The position numbers were made by a program, and so were the translations under genes. The notes under the pieces were generated by a model. The model was not told the DNA's origin and searched no databases. It was given only the letters and a program-made list of their open reading frames with translations. A DNA stretch of 64,000 nt, taken from contig JAUFSD010000009.1 in NCBI GenBank assembly GCA_033030425.1, positions 1,488,001-1,552,000 of the forward strand. Reading direction: 5' to 3'. This DNA comes from Verpa conica. Lineage: Eukaryota > Ascomycota > Pezizomycetes > Pezizales > Morchellaceae. Shown here one piece after another: positions 47,738 through 59,500 of the stretch; positions within the stretch are counted from its first letter, which is position 1; each line of letters begins with the position of its first letter.

Positions 47738-48480
47738 AGCTATCTGTTTGGGTATAGATTTTTAAAGTATAATTGGGGATTGTTCAAGCGCTTTAATTTA
47801 TATAGTGGAGAGCAGTAGGCTGCTATTTTCTAAATAGTCTTATAGCTTTGTTAGTATAATCGAACATCAGCAGAGTTGACCACCCTTGGTGGGTTGATTC
47901 AGCCCCTCCACATTTCCAGGTCGCATGGGAAAGATGCAATGCAGAGAAATATGTACGTAGGAGTGAAGAAAGCTAGTAGTAGTAGCTACATTTGGCGATG
48001 TAGAAGGATAAGCGATTGGTTTGGACTAACTAGAAATCACTTTTATACTCAATGTGAGACATTCTCCGATATCCTATATTAAAATATCTCGGGAAGCCCG
48101 CAGCTGCAGCAGGATTTTCAACCACGCTTGTAGATATATAAGCGGGAGGCTGTAGTGTTTAGCGAGCTTAGTAGACCCTACAAAGGTACATTCACGCTGA
48201 GCCTAGATCACCGCAGATGCTTGTTTGTGGGCTGGTCCATAGTATTCGCTAAGGGGCTACTAAGCTGAAAATTTACTATGGGGGCGTCGCCACCACCATG
48301 TTTAGCCGGGCTCTCTAAACCTATTAAGGCTAGCTGAAGATAGTAATCCTCACGATCTGTCCCATCCACAACCAGCCGCAAAACAACATCAAATCTAGAC
48401 CATTGAGGCAAAGTCTTCATCACAGCATCACAGACTCACCAAGAACCTAGATACCAGGGTCGTCAACGGAAGGGTTTCGA
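47738..48480. other. Divergent intergenic region, duplicated at 49860-50560
   Basis: This region between the oxidase gene and the amino-acid-oxidase relic has recognisable remnants of a second copy. GTAGCTACATTTGG...AAGGATAAGCGATTGG (48 kb) corresponds to GTAGCTATTTGGAAGGATAAGCGAGTGG at about 50155, and GCAGCTGCAGCAGGAT to GGAGCTGAAGCAGGAT at about 50268 (each quoted as short pieces). No gene of its own is supported. Confidence 0.5.
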
Positions 48481-48529
48481 TAAACCCTAAATATTCACCT
48501 GCATTGGCACTCGGTGTATGTCTAGCATG

Positions 48530-48935
48530 TCCTCAGATACTTCAACCTTGCAGCTATCCTTCAGAGCCCTTTCCGCTCGTTGATATATTAGGGAGCGATT
48601 TACAATGAATTTTTCAAGCAGCTTGGCAGGGGTCGTCGGTTAATTAATGAGATCTTCGGGAGTCCCGGTGTTCATACCCCAGAAGGTCCTGACGATCTTC
48701 CTAAAATGCAGAAAACTGATAATGATAACCGCTGGTTTGCTGACCCCAAGCTCTATATTGTAGAGCAGGTGTGGTGGGGCTCTTCGTTACGATGATTCTT
48801 TCGGAGCTAAAGTACCTGAGTCACTGGAAGGACCGTATGATTACTATGGTATCAGGGGGATGGGATACCCAAATATTCTACAGGTGAAGAAGTATGTTAC
48901 TTACAAGCTCACGAATCACTCAGGCATATTGATAA
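48530..48935 (+). pseudogene. Relic of an L-amino-acid-oxidase-like gene (5' part)
   Basis: The fragment resembles the 5' exon of the gene at 50564. CCTTCAGAGCCC...GCTCGTTGATAT corresponds to CCTTCAGAGGAC...GCTCGTCGGCTT. Near its end GATTACTATGGTATC then GGATACCCAAATATTCTACA then GTGAAGAAGTA corresponds to GGCTACTATGATATC, CGGTACCCAGATATTCCATG and GATGAAGAAGTA, including the first donor. The middle has diverged and holds several stops. No later exons are found before the next relic begins at 49063. Confidence 0.65.
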
Positions 48936-49062
48936 AAATTTTAGGATATTTTGCCTTTTCAAAACTCTCAATGCCCTTCGTATTCCGTACTACTCGCTAA
49001 ATGAAAGGGCCCTTGATCTAGTCGTAGTAACTTTTTAACATTTGGTAGATCTCCGGGAGATC

Positions 49063-49855
49063 TCCGGGAGATCTATAAAAGAGGCGTGATAGCTACTTTC
49101 AAATCACCCCCAGCAAGCCGGAATCACATGCATGGGAGTATAGCCCCATTAAGAGCGAGGTTGACGATAAAGTACACGAATCAAGGCGGATACCGAATAA
49201 GGGTATAAAGATGCGGCTATAGTATTCCCAGAGGCTATGATAGCAAATAGGTTATTTGCTATATAGATTTATGGACAGAATTTTTGCGAGGACCTTCCTC
49301 GCAGAGTTTAACCTTTGAGGCATAGGCGTTTTTTGTGGCGTGGGCGCGGTGGGGTTGAGCCCGATGGTATGTACGAAGCGCGGGACATTTGCTGTGGTGC
49401 TTTCTGCAGTGGGGATAAGGGCGCAGTCTTGTGAGGGGTCTGTGAGAACTCAGCTTTAATTAACTCTTTAGTAACTGGTGGAGGGTGGTAGCGGGGTACT
49501 TATGCATCCTGTACTACATCCCTGGACGCTCTAGATTCTTTACTGGGCCTCCAAGTACCTAATATGGATTAGCCAATATATAAACAATGATAAGAAATCC
49601 GGCAACCGGGGAAAGCTTCTGCACTCTCAGGTCTACATTCAACATATTTCGGATCACCTGAGTTAAGAGAGCTGATTATTTGATTACTAGCATGTTCCAG
49701 TATACTCTAGCTAAATCATTAAACTACCGACTTAACCGAATAAATTCCGATTTTTCAGCTTGTGAGGCCTTCTAGGTGGCGTTAGGTATAATGAGACATC
49801 CGCTAATGATTAGGACGCCATATATTTGATTTGAAGAGGCAGTAGCTATAACTAT
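49063..49855 (-). pseudogene. Decayed copy of the sarcosine-oxidase-like gene
   Basis: Collinear, diverged match to 46700-47737 on the same strand. Examples: AGAGGCGTGATAGCTACTTT (AGAGGCGTGACTGGCAACTTT in the gene), ATGCATGGGAGTATAGCCCC (ATACATGGGAATACAGCGCC), CTAGATTCTTTACTGGGCCT (CTAGATTCTTTGTTGGGTCT) and AGTACCTAATATGGATTAGC (AGTACCTGATATGGATTGGC). Even intron positions are recognisable. The frame is broken many times and the 3' exon region is missing, so it cannot code for an oxidase. Confidence 0.8.
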
Positions 49856-50563
49856 CGGATTATAGTGCTGTATCTTGGCCAGCCTTCTAATTGGTATATG
49901 TGTACTACCATTGCACTGCATGGGGTAAGAACCTTGGCATTTAGGCCAATAAAGGCTAGTAATAGGATAAGATAGAGGTAATTCAGCTGTTCCTTAGGTT
50001 ACACGAATAGAAATCCTTATTATCTGGAGCAAAATTACTGGGACTTTAGTAGTCAACTGATAACTGGCGCTAGAGTTCACTCCACCTTCCAAACTTATAG
50101 TGTTGATGCGGTGCAGAACAGCCCACAGATAGGGGCGGGTAAATCTAATAACATGTAGCTATTTGGAAGGATAAGCGAGTGGCTTGGTAAAAACAGCAAT
50201 CACCAGTTGTCAATTAGGGGAATTCAATAAAGACATAGCTCGATCTGGAAAATGAGGGGAAATTCGGAGCTGAAGCAGGATGTACATGTGTGAGTAGAGA
50301 GCTGTAGTATTTACCGACCTCTCCGTAAAATAATCGCCTGTGTATCCCAGATAATGGCAGGTGCAGATGGACCATTGACAAACGGCAATAATATCCACTC
50401 TATCCACCAGTGGCTCTACGATCTGTTATAGGGAAGTCTTTGCGAAACCCCTCGCCATAGACTCGCCGTGGGCCCCGATATTTGGCATATATAAACTGCT
50501 GGAGATTTCCAACTATACTCAGGATTCGTGTGAACATTGGTAGCTATATAGCATAAAGTCAAC
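49856..50563. other. Divergent intergenic region of duplication copy 2
   Basis: Corresponds in part to 47738-48530 (see that entry) and holds the promoter of the following gene. No open frame of note. Confidence 0.45.
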
Positions 50564-53080
50564 ATGATATTTAATACAGCCCCGCACTCCTTCAGAGGAC
50601 AGTTCGCTCGTCGGCTTGCAAGAGAAACGATTAACAAAGAACTTGCTACACAGCCTAATCTTGTTGAACGTGTATCCCCTGCTTTTAGCTGGGACCCCCC
50701 TCTTCCTCGATCAGGTGGGCCTTGTAACCTTTCTGAGCTCCCGAGACCTCAAGAAACTGGTGATTCAAATGACCCGGGGTCCTTTAAGTTCTGTATTATC
50801 GGAGCCGGCGTGGCGGGACTATATCTCGCAATGCTTCTCTCAAGAGTTGGAATTCCGTATGACCTACTAGAGGCATCTGACAGAGTGGGTGGAAGACTAT
50901 ATACGAAGAAGCTATCCGAAGAAAAATATGGCTACTATGATATCGGTGCGATGCGGTACCCAGATATTCCATGGATGAAGAAGTAAGCCACAAACTCACC
51001 AAAAAGTATTAATATTAATAAAGATTATTAGGACACTTGATCTTATTGATTATCTCAAGGTTAATCGTATCCCATACCAGTTGAGCGATCATAAGTGCCC
51101 GAAGATGTACAACGATATCTTAGGTCCGATAGTAGATCCCAACGTTGTTGGTGTTTTAGCAAATACCAAAGATAGTGATCGTGATCGTGATCCTGATCCA
51201 TATCGGGTCAGCGAAAGCAAGAAGGGTGTCGTACCGGACAAGTAAGTAACTCCGTTGAATTATAATTACTTGGAAGAATACTAACCTATACTGACCATAG
51301 AATCGTAGAAGCTGGAGCAGATAAGATTCTTGAAAAGGCATTCTTGACATGCAAAAAAACTCTTGAGGAGGCATTCAAGGTCCCTATTCAGGATGAAAAT
51401 AATCCCAGTTTCAGAAAATTGTTGAAACTGGATAGAATTTCCACTAGAGAATTTTTACGGTCGCACTTGTAGGCTACTCATGAGATTATCCTTCTAGAAG
51501 ATTACCAGCTAACCCGACCATACAGTGCTTATGGGGGCAAAATTGGTCTTGATTTTCATAGTATTCAATGGCTAGAAACAAACACCACGTACGTTCATCA
51601 CTGAAATAATTAAGCCACCCAAACTGAAAAACCCCTCGGCACTTTCAGGTCAAGCGGTCTCTTTGACCAGTCTTTCCTTGAAAGCGCGATGGACTACTTC
51701 GACTTCGGCTACCCCGGCACCAAATGGTATTGCATTGATGGCGGCTCCACCAAGATAATCGATGCCATGCTCACAAAGATTACAACTAAGCCAGAGATAA
51801 ACACAAATGTCATACGCATTGCCCTAGAGCGCGATGGAGAAAATGAATCTAACAATAAAGTCTCCGTCGGCTTCGTCGATCCCAATGGCCAACTACAGAC
51901 CAGGAAATACGACACAGTCTTCAATACCACGACCCTAGCTTGTGCCCAACGGATGAACCTCACCGGTGCCGAACTCCATCCCGCTCAAAAAGACGCCCTT
52001 CGTGTGTTACACTACGATGCAAGTTCAAAAGTCGCGATTCTGTTCAAGACCCCTTGGTGGATTACTAAATGCGGTATTACTAAAGGGGGGACAGCAAGTA
52101 CAGATCTTCCACTCCGTACTTGTGTCTACCCATCTTACAACCTAGAACAAGAGGGACACGATAAACCAGCAGTTCTTCTGGCATCTTACACATGGGCGCA
52201 AGATGCTCAACGAATTGCTAGTTTAATTAAAGAAAACTCCCCCGAAAAGGAGAAACCGCTCAAAGAGCTCCTTTTACGAGACCTAGCAAGGCTACATGAA
52301 AGGAGTGGTATAGATTATAAGTTCCTCAAAGAACAGTACATAACCCACCACGCCTTTGACTGGCATCGCTACCAATACACGTCTGGCGCATTTGCACTAT
52401 TCGGTCCGGGTCAGTTTAGCGGGTTTTACACTCACCTAACTAGACCGGCTGCGGATTCGAGATTACACTTTGTTGGGGAGGCTAGTAGTATGCATCACGC
52501 TTGGGTTGTGGGGGCATTAGAATCTGCAGAGATGGCATTTAAGCAGTCAATGATTAAGCATGGGTTGTTTAAGTCATGTGGAGCTGTTGAAGAATTTTGG
52601 GGGATGGTAGAGAAAGAGCAGAGGAGGGAAGTACCGCCGATCGAGAAATATAGGGTAGTGAAGGAAGGAGTGGCTAAGAATAGGATGGCGAGTGATATGT
52701 GGCTGATGGAGAGAAGAGAGCCTGTAGCAGTGAAGATCGAGAAGATGGAGGAAGAGGGGTTGGAAGTAGGGGTAGATGAAGAGGATTTGGTGGGAGAAGT
52801 AGAGGCTAATGAGGGGATTGCGGAGTTACCGGAGATGGAGGAGGCGAAGATGGATGAGGAATCCAAGGGGATGGATGCTGCTGAGGAGGAAACGGCGAAG
52901 GAAGCGGAGTGGGATTTACAAGGCATCCCCGAGTCCCTCCAAGCCCCCCAAAAACATATAGCTCAAGCCCGACCAGGGCCCCCCATGGAATACATTGGGG
53001 GAGTGGAGAATGATGAGATGATGGCCTACTTACAGGTTTTGCTAGGGTGCTTGAAACCAAAGGAAGTTATTAGGATTTAA
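50564..53080 (+). pseudogene. L-amino-acid-oxidase-like flavoprotein gene with an in-frame TAG
   Basis: Exons 50564..50982, 51032..51241, 51301..51588 and 51649..53080 join in frame (782 codons). The FAD-binding motif is FCIIGAGVAGLYLAMLLSRV, followed by ASDRVGGRLYT and YYDIGAMRYP, typical of fungal and snake-venom-type L-amino-acid oxidases (flavin amine oxidase family). FHSIQWLET, WYCIDGGSTKI and FVGEASSMHHAWVVGALESA are later family blocks; the last binds FAD. These enzymes deaminate L-amino acids to keto acids, ammonia and H2O2. A TAG at 51470-51472 interrupts exon 3 after EFLRSHL. No GT/AG pair nearby removes it and keeps frame. Otherwise the gene is intact, so the loss is recent, or the base is an error. 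A 100-residue acidic tail (GVDEEDLVGEVEANEG) is unusual for the family. Confidence 0.78.
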
Positions 53081-55525
53081 GTGAATGAGCAACATGGAGA
53101 TGGATGCTGTATTTAGTCTTTTATGATAGGTATATTAGCTGGTAGAGCTAATGCGGGTATACAGGCCCTAAATATATACTTGTACTGAGTGACATTAAAA
53201 TAAAAGTGAAAACTATTTCTTCGCATTTCTTATTCGTCATACCGTTCAGTAGGGTTATTATCCCTGGGATAATAAGAGTTGAATACAATTTATAACCTAG
53301 TAGGTGGGTTTTTTCTCTACTCAGATATTCTACTAATAAATACTATCCTATATAAAATACACTTTTAGCTATAAACCAACAAACTTAGGATCAACCATTC
53401 TGTTATATTTCGCTGGGTGCACTACTGTCTTAAGATCACTTAGCCCTACTCACTGTTACCACAGCAAAAAATCACCCTTCCAATTCTCTAATATCAATAC
53501 GACCGAATATAATAAATGCTCCCGTTGCTACAGTAGTCTGATCCCCACATCTGACTAGTAAGGTTGGGATACAGTACTACAGAAGTCGGTAAGAGTCTTA
53601 TCTCTAAGGGAATTCCATAGCTACGGTTTCTGCGGGGTACAAGTCCTGCAAGCTGCGCTGTGAATTGAGGTCACCGTCAGTCACTCGGTATCAGGGTTAG
53701 GGTTATATTTTAATAAAGACTTGACCGGTAAGTACATGCAGTCCTTTAGAGGTAGACTCCCAAAGTAAGAAATATTTTTTTATTAATTAATTACATATGA
53801 CTCGTGGATTATGTACTTAAAAAAAAAGAAAATTAAAACACAAACGCGCCGAATGAACAAACCAAGATTCTCCAATAATTATACAAGGTCATGGACTTTA
53901 GAACTTTATCATTCTACACGCCTAAATCAGAACTAACATCTGAATAGGATTGACTGGGTCTGAGATATTACACTCGTATCGCCGAGGTCCGACTTGATCA
54001 CGTGAGAGGTTAATGTAGTGGTTACCTGGTCACCTGATGAAGTCGGACCCTTGACGATACGAGTACACGGCTCGCTATCCACTATATATCACGCAGCGAG
54101 TGTAGCCCGATAGTTTGTAAGGTGGTGTCTATGCATGCTAAAACTATCTTTCTTCGTTATCCCGGCCGGAGTCAATATCAAGGTTATGAAGGATGGTCAT
54201 TCGGAGCCATAGTTTTTTCACAACTGGTTGGCTCGGAAAGTGGGGCTTTATATCCCATCTAGTACATGTGTGGCTAGTACTTAAACAAGGCAAAATAGAA
54301 AAAAAAAAACCAAGTCAAGAACCAGTGCGCGATGAGGTACGAATTAATTGATTATATATAGAGAGATAGGGCTAGTGCGAAAAAGAGGACTAAGTAAATA
54401 GATAAGCTCACTGAAATTTCTCAAGGATCGCACTTTTGTCAATGGCAGCAGCGAGCTTATCATATAGCTTCACTGCTTATCATATAGCTTCACTACTAGC
54501 TCAGCAGGACTATTTATACCCACAAAGTGTCATTCTCCATATATATCAGGGGCTTCGAGAGCAAGTCCCTTGACACATTCCTGGTGATAAGCTGTAATAG
54601 TATCTGAGCAGAAAAAGCAGACTCTACCCTAGAGTACTGAACATTAGAAATACCGCCGGTAGAGCGACAGAGAAGTCAGCCCGCGGAATGTCTTGCTATA
54701 TGCGTTTAGATGAGCAAGATCTGCCACGCAAAGGATAGCAGGGGCAGGATTTTACGGGGAAGCTATGTAGGGGGTTAATATATTAATTTGTGTAGGGATT
54801 TATATAGAGTACTAACTACTATAGGAAAGTTCGACAACACCTTGGAGTTGAACAGTTCGAGTTGGCGCGCTTGGAGTTGGCGACGCGTTTGATGCGTTTA
54901 TATACATTAGCGAGATGAGTCAGTAGTTCTGAAAAGTGTAATATCTACTCCTATTTGGTATTAGCTAGCGCTTATGTGTGATATATATATCGGCTAATCT
55001 TACTGTTATGATTTATAACTCCCGCCATAGTCGGTCCGCCGGGTAAGCTCTAGTTGAGTGCACTAACTATAAGTTCGTAAAAGCTCGCCGTAATTGAATA
55101 ATTAAGCTGTACTTCAATATGGTGCAGGGAGAGGAACAATTATTGGCGCCACGTGATATGGGCTGGGCACGAGAGAGAAGTTGGCTGGTACATTCTATAT
55201 ACCTGCCGATATAGAGATAAACATAATAGGGTAAAGAAAGCCGTATAATACACGATATGGATAAATCCTAAATGTTTTTTAATATAAATTTATACTCTAG
55301 CTTTATATATAGTTTGCACTAGTAGCATTGGTAGTGGTGATTGCGCCGCCCATACAGTTAAATTCATTACTAATTAAACAAATGAAATACTATGGGAATA
55401 GAATCGGAATATGAATATTCCAGAAAGTGTGCTTGGTAACACTGTGCTCAGTGGGAGGTAGAAGAGGGTTAGAAATGTTTTCTAAAGAAATTCTTTGCCT
55501 CAACTTGGACCCATCCATACCTATG
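53081..55525. other. Gene-poor region with inverted and tandem repeats
   Basis: 2.4 kb without a supported gene. It holds a 93-bp near-palindrome (53972-54064, separate entry) and a tandem duplication of CTTATCATATAGCTTCACTG near 54456-54495. Otherwise AT-rich. Confidence 0.45.
53972..54064. repeat. 93-bp near-palindrome
   Basis: The left arm ACTCGTATCGCCGAGGTCCG, ACTTGATCACGTGAGAGGTTA faces a right arm whose reverse complement is ACTCGTATCGTCAAGGGTCC, GACTTCATCAGGTGACCAGGT. About 33 of 40 positions match, with a central spacer of about 10 bp. It could extrude as a cruciform, fold as an RNA hairpin, or be the two ends of a collapsed MITE. Confidence 0.7.
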
Positions 55526-55813
55526 TCAAAAGTCCTCCACAAACCAGAGAAAAACAATTAAGCTAAATAGCGTCATACTATTTGAACGTTCCTTGCTGAT
55601 ATCCTTATCACATGTCTGCTCGGCCACGGCCTGCGACCCTTCATGAGCCCCCTGGGGATTTATTCCCAGGGTAGTCATATCCTTCAGGCCCTCATTTTCA
55701 GTATCAACTACCTTGCTTTCCAGCTTAATAACCTCCGGAGCTCCTGGGGTATTTTTCGTATCATTTTTAGGTGAATTAGAGGGACTATAGATTGGAGACA
55801 AAAGCTGGCTCAT
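55526..55813 (-). CDS. Small hypothetical ORF
   Basis: An ATG at 55813 opens a 95-codon frame rich in Ser, Asn and acidic residues (SPSNSPKNDTKNTPGAPEVI), ending with a hydrophobic segment (MTLFSLIVFLWFVEDF). There are no introns, homologues I can name or neighbours that support it. It may be a chance frame or a fragment of a tail-anchored protein. Confidence 0.2.
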   Translation of the reverse strand: MSQLLSPIYSPSNSPKNDTKNTPGAPEVIKLESKVVDTENEGLKDMTTLGINPQGAHEGSQAVAEQTCDKDISKERSNSMTLFSLIVFLWFVEDF

Positions 55814-55968
55814 GACATATTAGTCCGTTGTTAAGACTGAAGAATTCAGGCCCATAGTAAAGTTGGTCACTGGCACAGTAGACCTAACCCTTGGCACACA
55901 CTGGCACAGAGGAGCCACTCCACCCGTCTGGCACAGGTAGGGTAACCTCGCCACTGAAGGGGATACAG
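55814..55968. other. Short intergenic stretch
   Basis: Contains three imperfect CTGGCACA(C/G)-type repeats (near 55870, 55893, 55904 and 55930). No gene. Confidence 0.4.
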
Positions 55969-56136
55969 TACACTCTCCCTATAAGAATACTGCCTATAAG
56001 AATAACCACTCTATAAGAATATGCATTCTTGGTCCCAACTAGATCAACAAAGTCATATTTCCTCTATTTATAAGAATTTTCATCTTATAAGGGTACTGAG
56101 GTTCGGTCCCAAGCGTATTCTTATAGGGAGAGTCTA
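55969..56136. mobile_element. 164-bp MITE with TA duplication
   Basis: Terminal inverted repeats CACTCTCCCTATAAGAATAC (55971-55990) and GTATTCTTATAGGGAGAGTC (56115-56134) differ only at the outermost base and are bounded by TA (55969-55970 and 56135-56136). Internal CTATAAGAAT subrepeats recur. No coding capacity. TA duplication and CTCCCTATAAGAAT-type ends fit a Tc1/mariner-type MITE. Confidence 0.8.
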
Positions 56137-56138
56137 CT

Positions 56139-56262
56139 TGTGAAAGTACGGGTGCTAGCAATAGAATGATAGTTCGATAATACGCCTAGAGGAGGGGGGT
56201 AAGCCCGACCTCTTATACCCTACATGCCTATGTGATCGACCGCTGTCGGCCATACTCCAACA
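56139..56262 (-). repeat. 3' LTR of copia element 2
   Basis: 124 bp. On the minus strand it begins TGTTGGAGTATGGCCGAC and ends CACCCGTACTTTCACA. It contains GGTATAAGAGG as a TATA-like box. It is identical to 61855-61978 except for one base. Confidence 0.95.
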
Positions 56263-56527
56263 CTCCCACTCCGACTGCTGTCGATAGAAATAAAGAAATA
56301 AAAGAAATACCCATAAAATCCCAAAATAACTTGTGATCTCCCACTGAAACATATATCCAAATACCCAGTAAACAAATACCCAAATATTAAAATAACTCGC
56401 CATGGCCCCATAATAAAAAACCTCGTAGACTGGTAGAGGAAAAAGAAAGGTGAACCTTTCAGAGCCATGCGGTATACAGAAAGAAAAGAAGAGCTCCCAC
56501 TTAAACCCAAAAGAAATATCCAAGTCT

Positions 56528-59500
56528 CTAATCCTCCATTTCCATACTCTGTCTAATCCGTTTTCCTAGTAAAACCGTAGATTGCCCAATAGCAATACCC
56601 ATATCCCGTGAATGTTTCTCATGCTTTTCCCGTGGAAGTGCTTTGGTGAGAATATCTGCTGTCATATCTGCCGTAGATATATATTGAAGATTGACTTGAT
56701 GATTTGCTACAACATGCCGGAGAAAGTGATATTTGATATCAAAATGCTTGGTACGGTTGTGGTATCGGGGATTCTCGGCAAGCTTGATAGCTGATTGATT
56801 GTCAATATAAAGCACTTGAGAATCCAGAGTTTTTGTATCCACTAGTGATTTCTCCCACTGCTCGTAATTAAAGGAACTAGATGAACGAGCAATATCAGTG
56901 GAAGACAAAGAACTAGTAGGAGTTAAGGTGCAAATTTCCTGGTAGAGGCGGCCTAGCCAAATAGCTTCTTTAGAGGCTTCAAATGCAGCAATATACTCAG
57001 CTTCAGTACTCGAAGTAGCTACTGTAGCTTGCTTCCGTGATTTCCATGAAATAGCTCCTCCATTCAGCGTAAACACATATCCTGATGTAGATTTTCTTTC
57101 TTTGATATCTCCAGCCCAATCCGCATCAGAAAATCCTTCCATTTTGTTGTCTTTGTTCCCGTAGAGTATGCCAGCAGTTGATGTGCCTTTGAGGTAACGA
57201 AAAACTCTTTTGACTGCAGTCCAATTGGCAGTAGATGGGTTGGCATTTTGCTGGCTGAGAGACGAGATTGTGAAGGCGAGATCTGGACGAGAACCTATCA
57301 TTGCATACATAAGACTACCAATAGCTTGCTGGTACTGAATCTTATCCGTAGGCTCAATATCAGTTGTAGAGATAGTAGAACAGTATCCAGTATCCATGGG
57401 AGTAGAAACGGGATTGCAGTCCTGCATACTAAAGCGTGTCAATATAGATTCAATGTATTTAGATTGATGGATTAGAAGGTTTCTCTCCTGGCGGTTTCTC
57501 TCAATCTGCAGACCAACAAATAGACGTGCAGGACCCATATCTGTCATTTTGTACTTCTCTTGTAGCTTCTTCTTGATAGTGTCTACTGCAGAGCGTGAAG
57601 AACCAAATATAAGGCAATCATCAACCCAAACAAGAAGTAGAATACTAGTTGCTGAATCAAAATAGAGATTTTGATCTTCCTCGGATCTTTGGAAACCTAA
57701 AGAACGTAAACTATTATCAAAGTCTTTATACCAGGCACGTGCAGCCTGTTTTAGCCCATAGAGAGCTTTTTTGAGTTTGAAAGCAACAGGAGTATCTTGA
57801 ATATTGCCATGTTGATGCATCCATTGCTGCCACTTCTCCGGTAGAAGATGAATAATTTCTAATAAACCATCAGGTAAAGCCATATAGACGTCAGTATCTT
57901 CAATCGTGGGGTTCAAAAAAGCAGTGACAACATCCATTTGGTCAATCTCCCAATCATGATATGCAGCAAAAGCTAAAAGCATATGCAGCGTAACCAACTT
58001 TGCAACAGGAGCAAATGTTTCCTCATAGTCAATTCCATATTCTTGATCATATCCTTTGATAACCCAACGGGCTTTATATCTGATAGCCCCATCGGCATTC
58101 TCTTTAGTCTTGTAGACAAATCTGCTTCCAATCTCTCTTTTGCCTACTTTCTCAACATCCCGCAGTGGATAGATCTCTAATGTATGATTCTCTAGTAGCG
58201 ACAAAACCTCTCCTGCCATAGCCTGCTCCCACTCTTTGTAATCTTCTCTTGCTTGGGTATTCCGGTAGCTAATCGGATCCACTGGCAGATTAGAATAACT
58301 TGAAGCAGAGACAGCTTGCATTACTCTGGACGAGGCCTGCTGGAGACGTGCTGATCTTCTTAGCTGAGCATCAGGCACCGGTAGGGCTTCAAGTTCAACC
58401 TGAACAGGTGAGACTTCTTCACTATCATCCTTGTGATCAGTGGGCGCATGCGTCTTTGAGAGTGGAGCTTGATCATGAACATGACCGTCAAGTAATTCAA
58501 TCAACATCGGAGGTAGATATCCGGGATCTGAGGCAACACTGCCACCCATAGAGTCTTCGTCAAAAACAACATTAGCCACATTGATTATGCGCTTTTCAAT
58601 AGGATCCCAAACTCTCCACAGCTTTGTGGTATCATGAACATAGCCCAAAAATGTGCAGCGGCGGGAATGGCTATCAAACTTGGATCTTCTCTTGGCTTCA
58701 GGAACTAGCATCCATGCATCACATCCAAAGCGACGGAGATGATTCAAAGCTGGAATTTTCTTATTCAGGATCTCATATGGAGTCTTTCCATTAAGTGTAG
58801 AGGTTGGACTCCTATTCTGCAGATAAATAGCTGTGCTAACAGCTTCTGCCCAAAATCTCTCTTCTAATCCCGCATCATGAAGCATAGCTCTAGCTTTCTC
58901 AACAATGGTCCGTATCATTCTCTCACTAACTCCATTTGGTGTTGAGTATATGGTGCTGAGGGTTCAAAGTTGATTCCATTTTCTCGTAGATAGTCTTGAA
59001 AAGCGTAGTTGGTGAATTCTCCGGTACCATTATCACAGCGAAAGCGTTTAACTTTGTTGCCAGTATGAGTTTCCATAAGAGTTTTGTAGTCCGTGAAAGC
59101 TGCAAGAGTATGGGTACTGTTTTTTGATTTAAGGAAGTAACCGGAAGTCCAATGAGTGAAGCCATCAATAAATAGCTGGAAGTTCTTACAGCCACTGTGA
59201 GAGCGGGTACTGATAGGGCCACAAGTATCTGAATGAACAAGTTCAAGAGACTGAGTTGGTGGATTGGTGATGGCAACTTTGCGGTTAAAAGATTGATGTT
59301 GCTTCCCTTGGAGACAAGGTCCACAAACTTCCGAGGTTATTGAAGAGGAGGAAAGAAAGATACCAGATGCTAGAGTATCGCCGGCAAGAGATTTAACAGC
59401 TGTAAAATTCAGATGACCGAGCCGTTGATGCCATCTTTCCAATGACTTGGGGTTCCGATCAAGTCTTGTGGCTAGTGCCGCAAAACCTATAGCTTTTGGC

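Noticed and set aside
51460..51497. A short intron (38 or 29 bp) removing the TAG in the amino-acid-oxidase gene
   Set aside because: Neither length restores the downstream frame, and both are shorter than the other introns here (48-136 bp).
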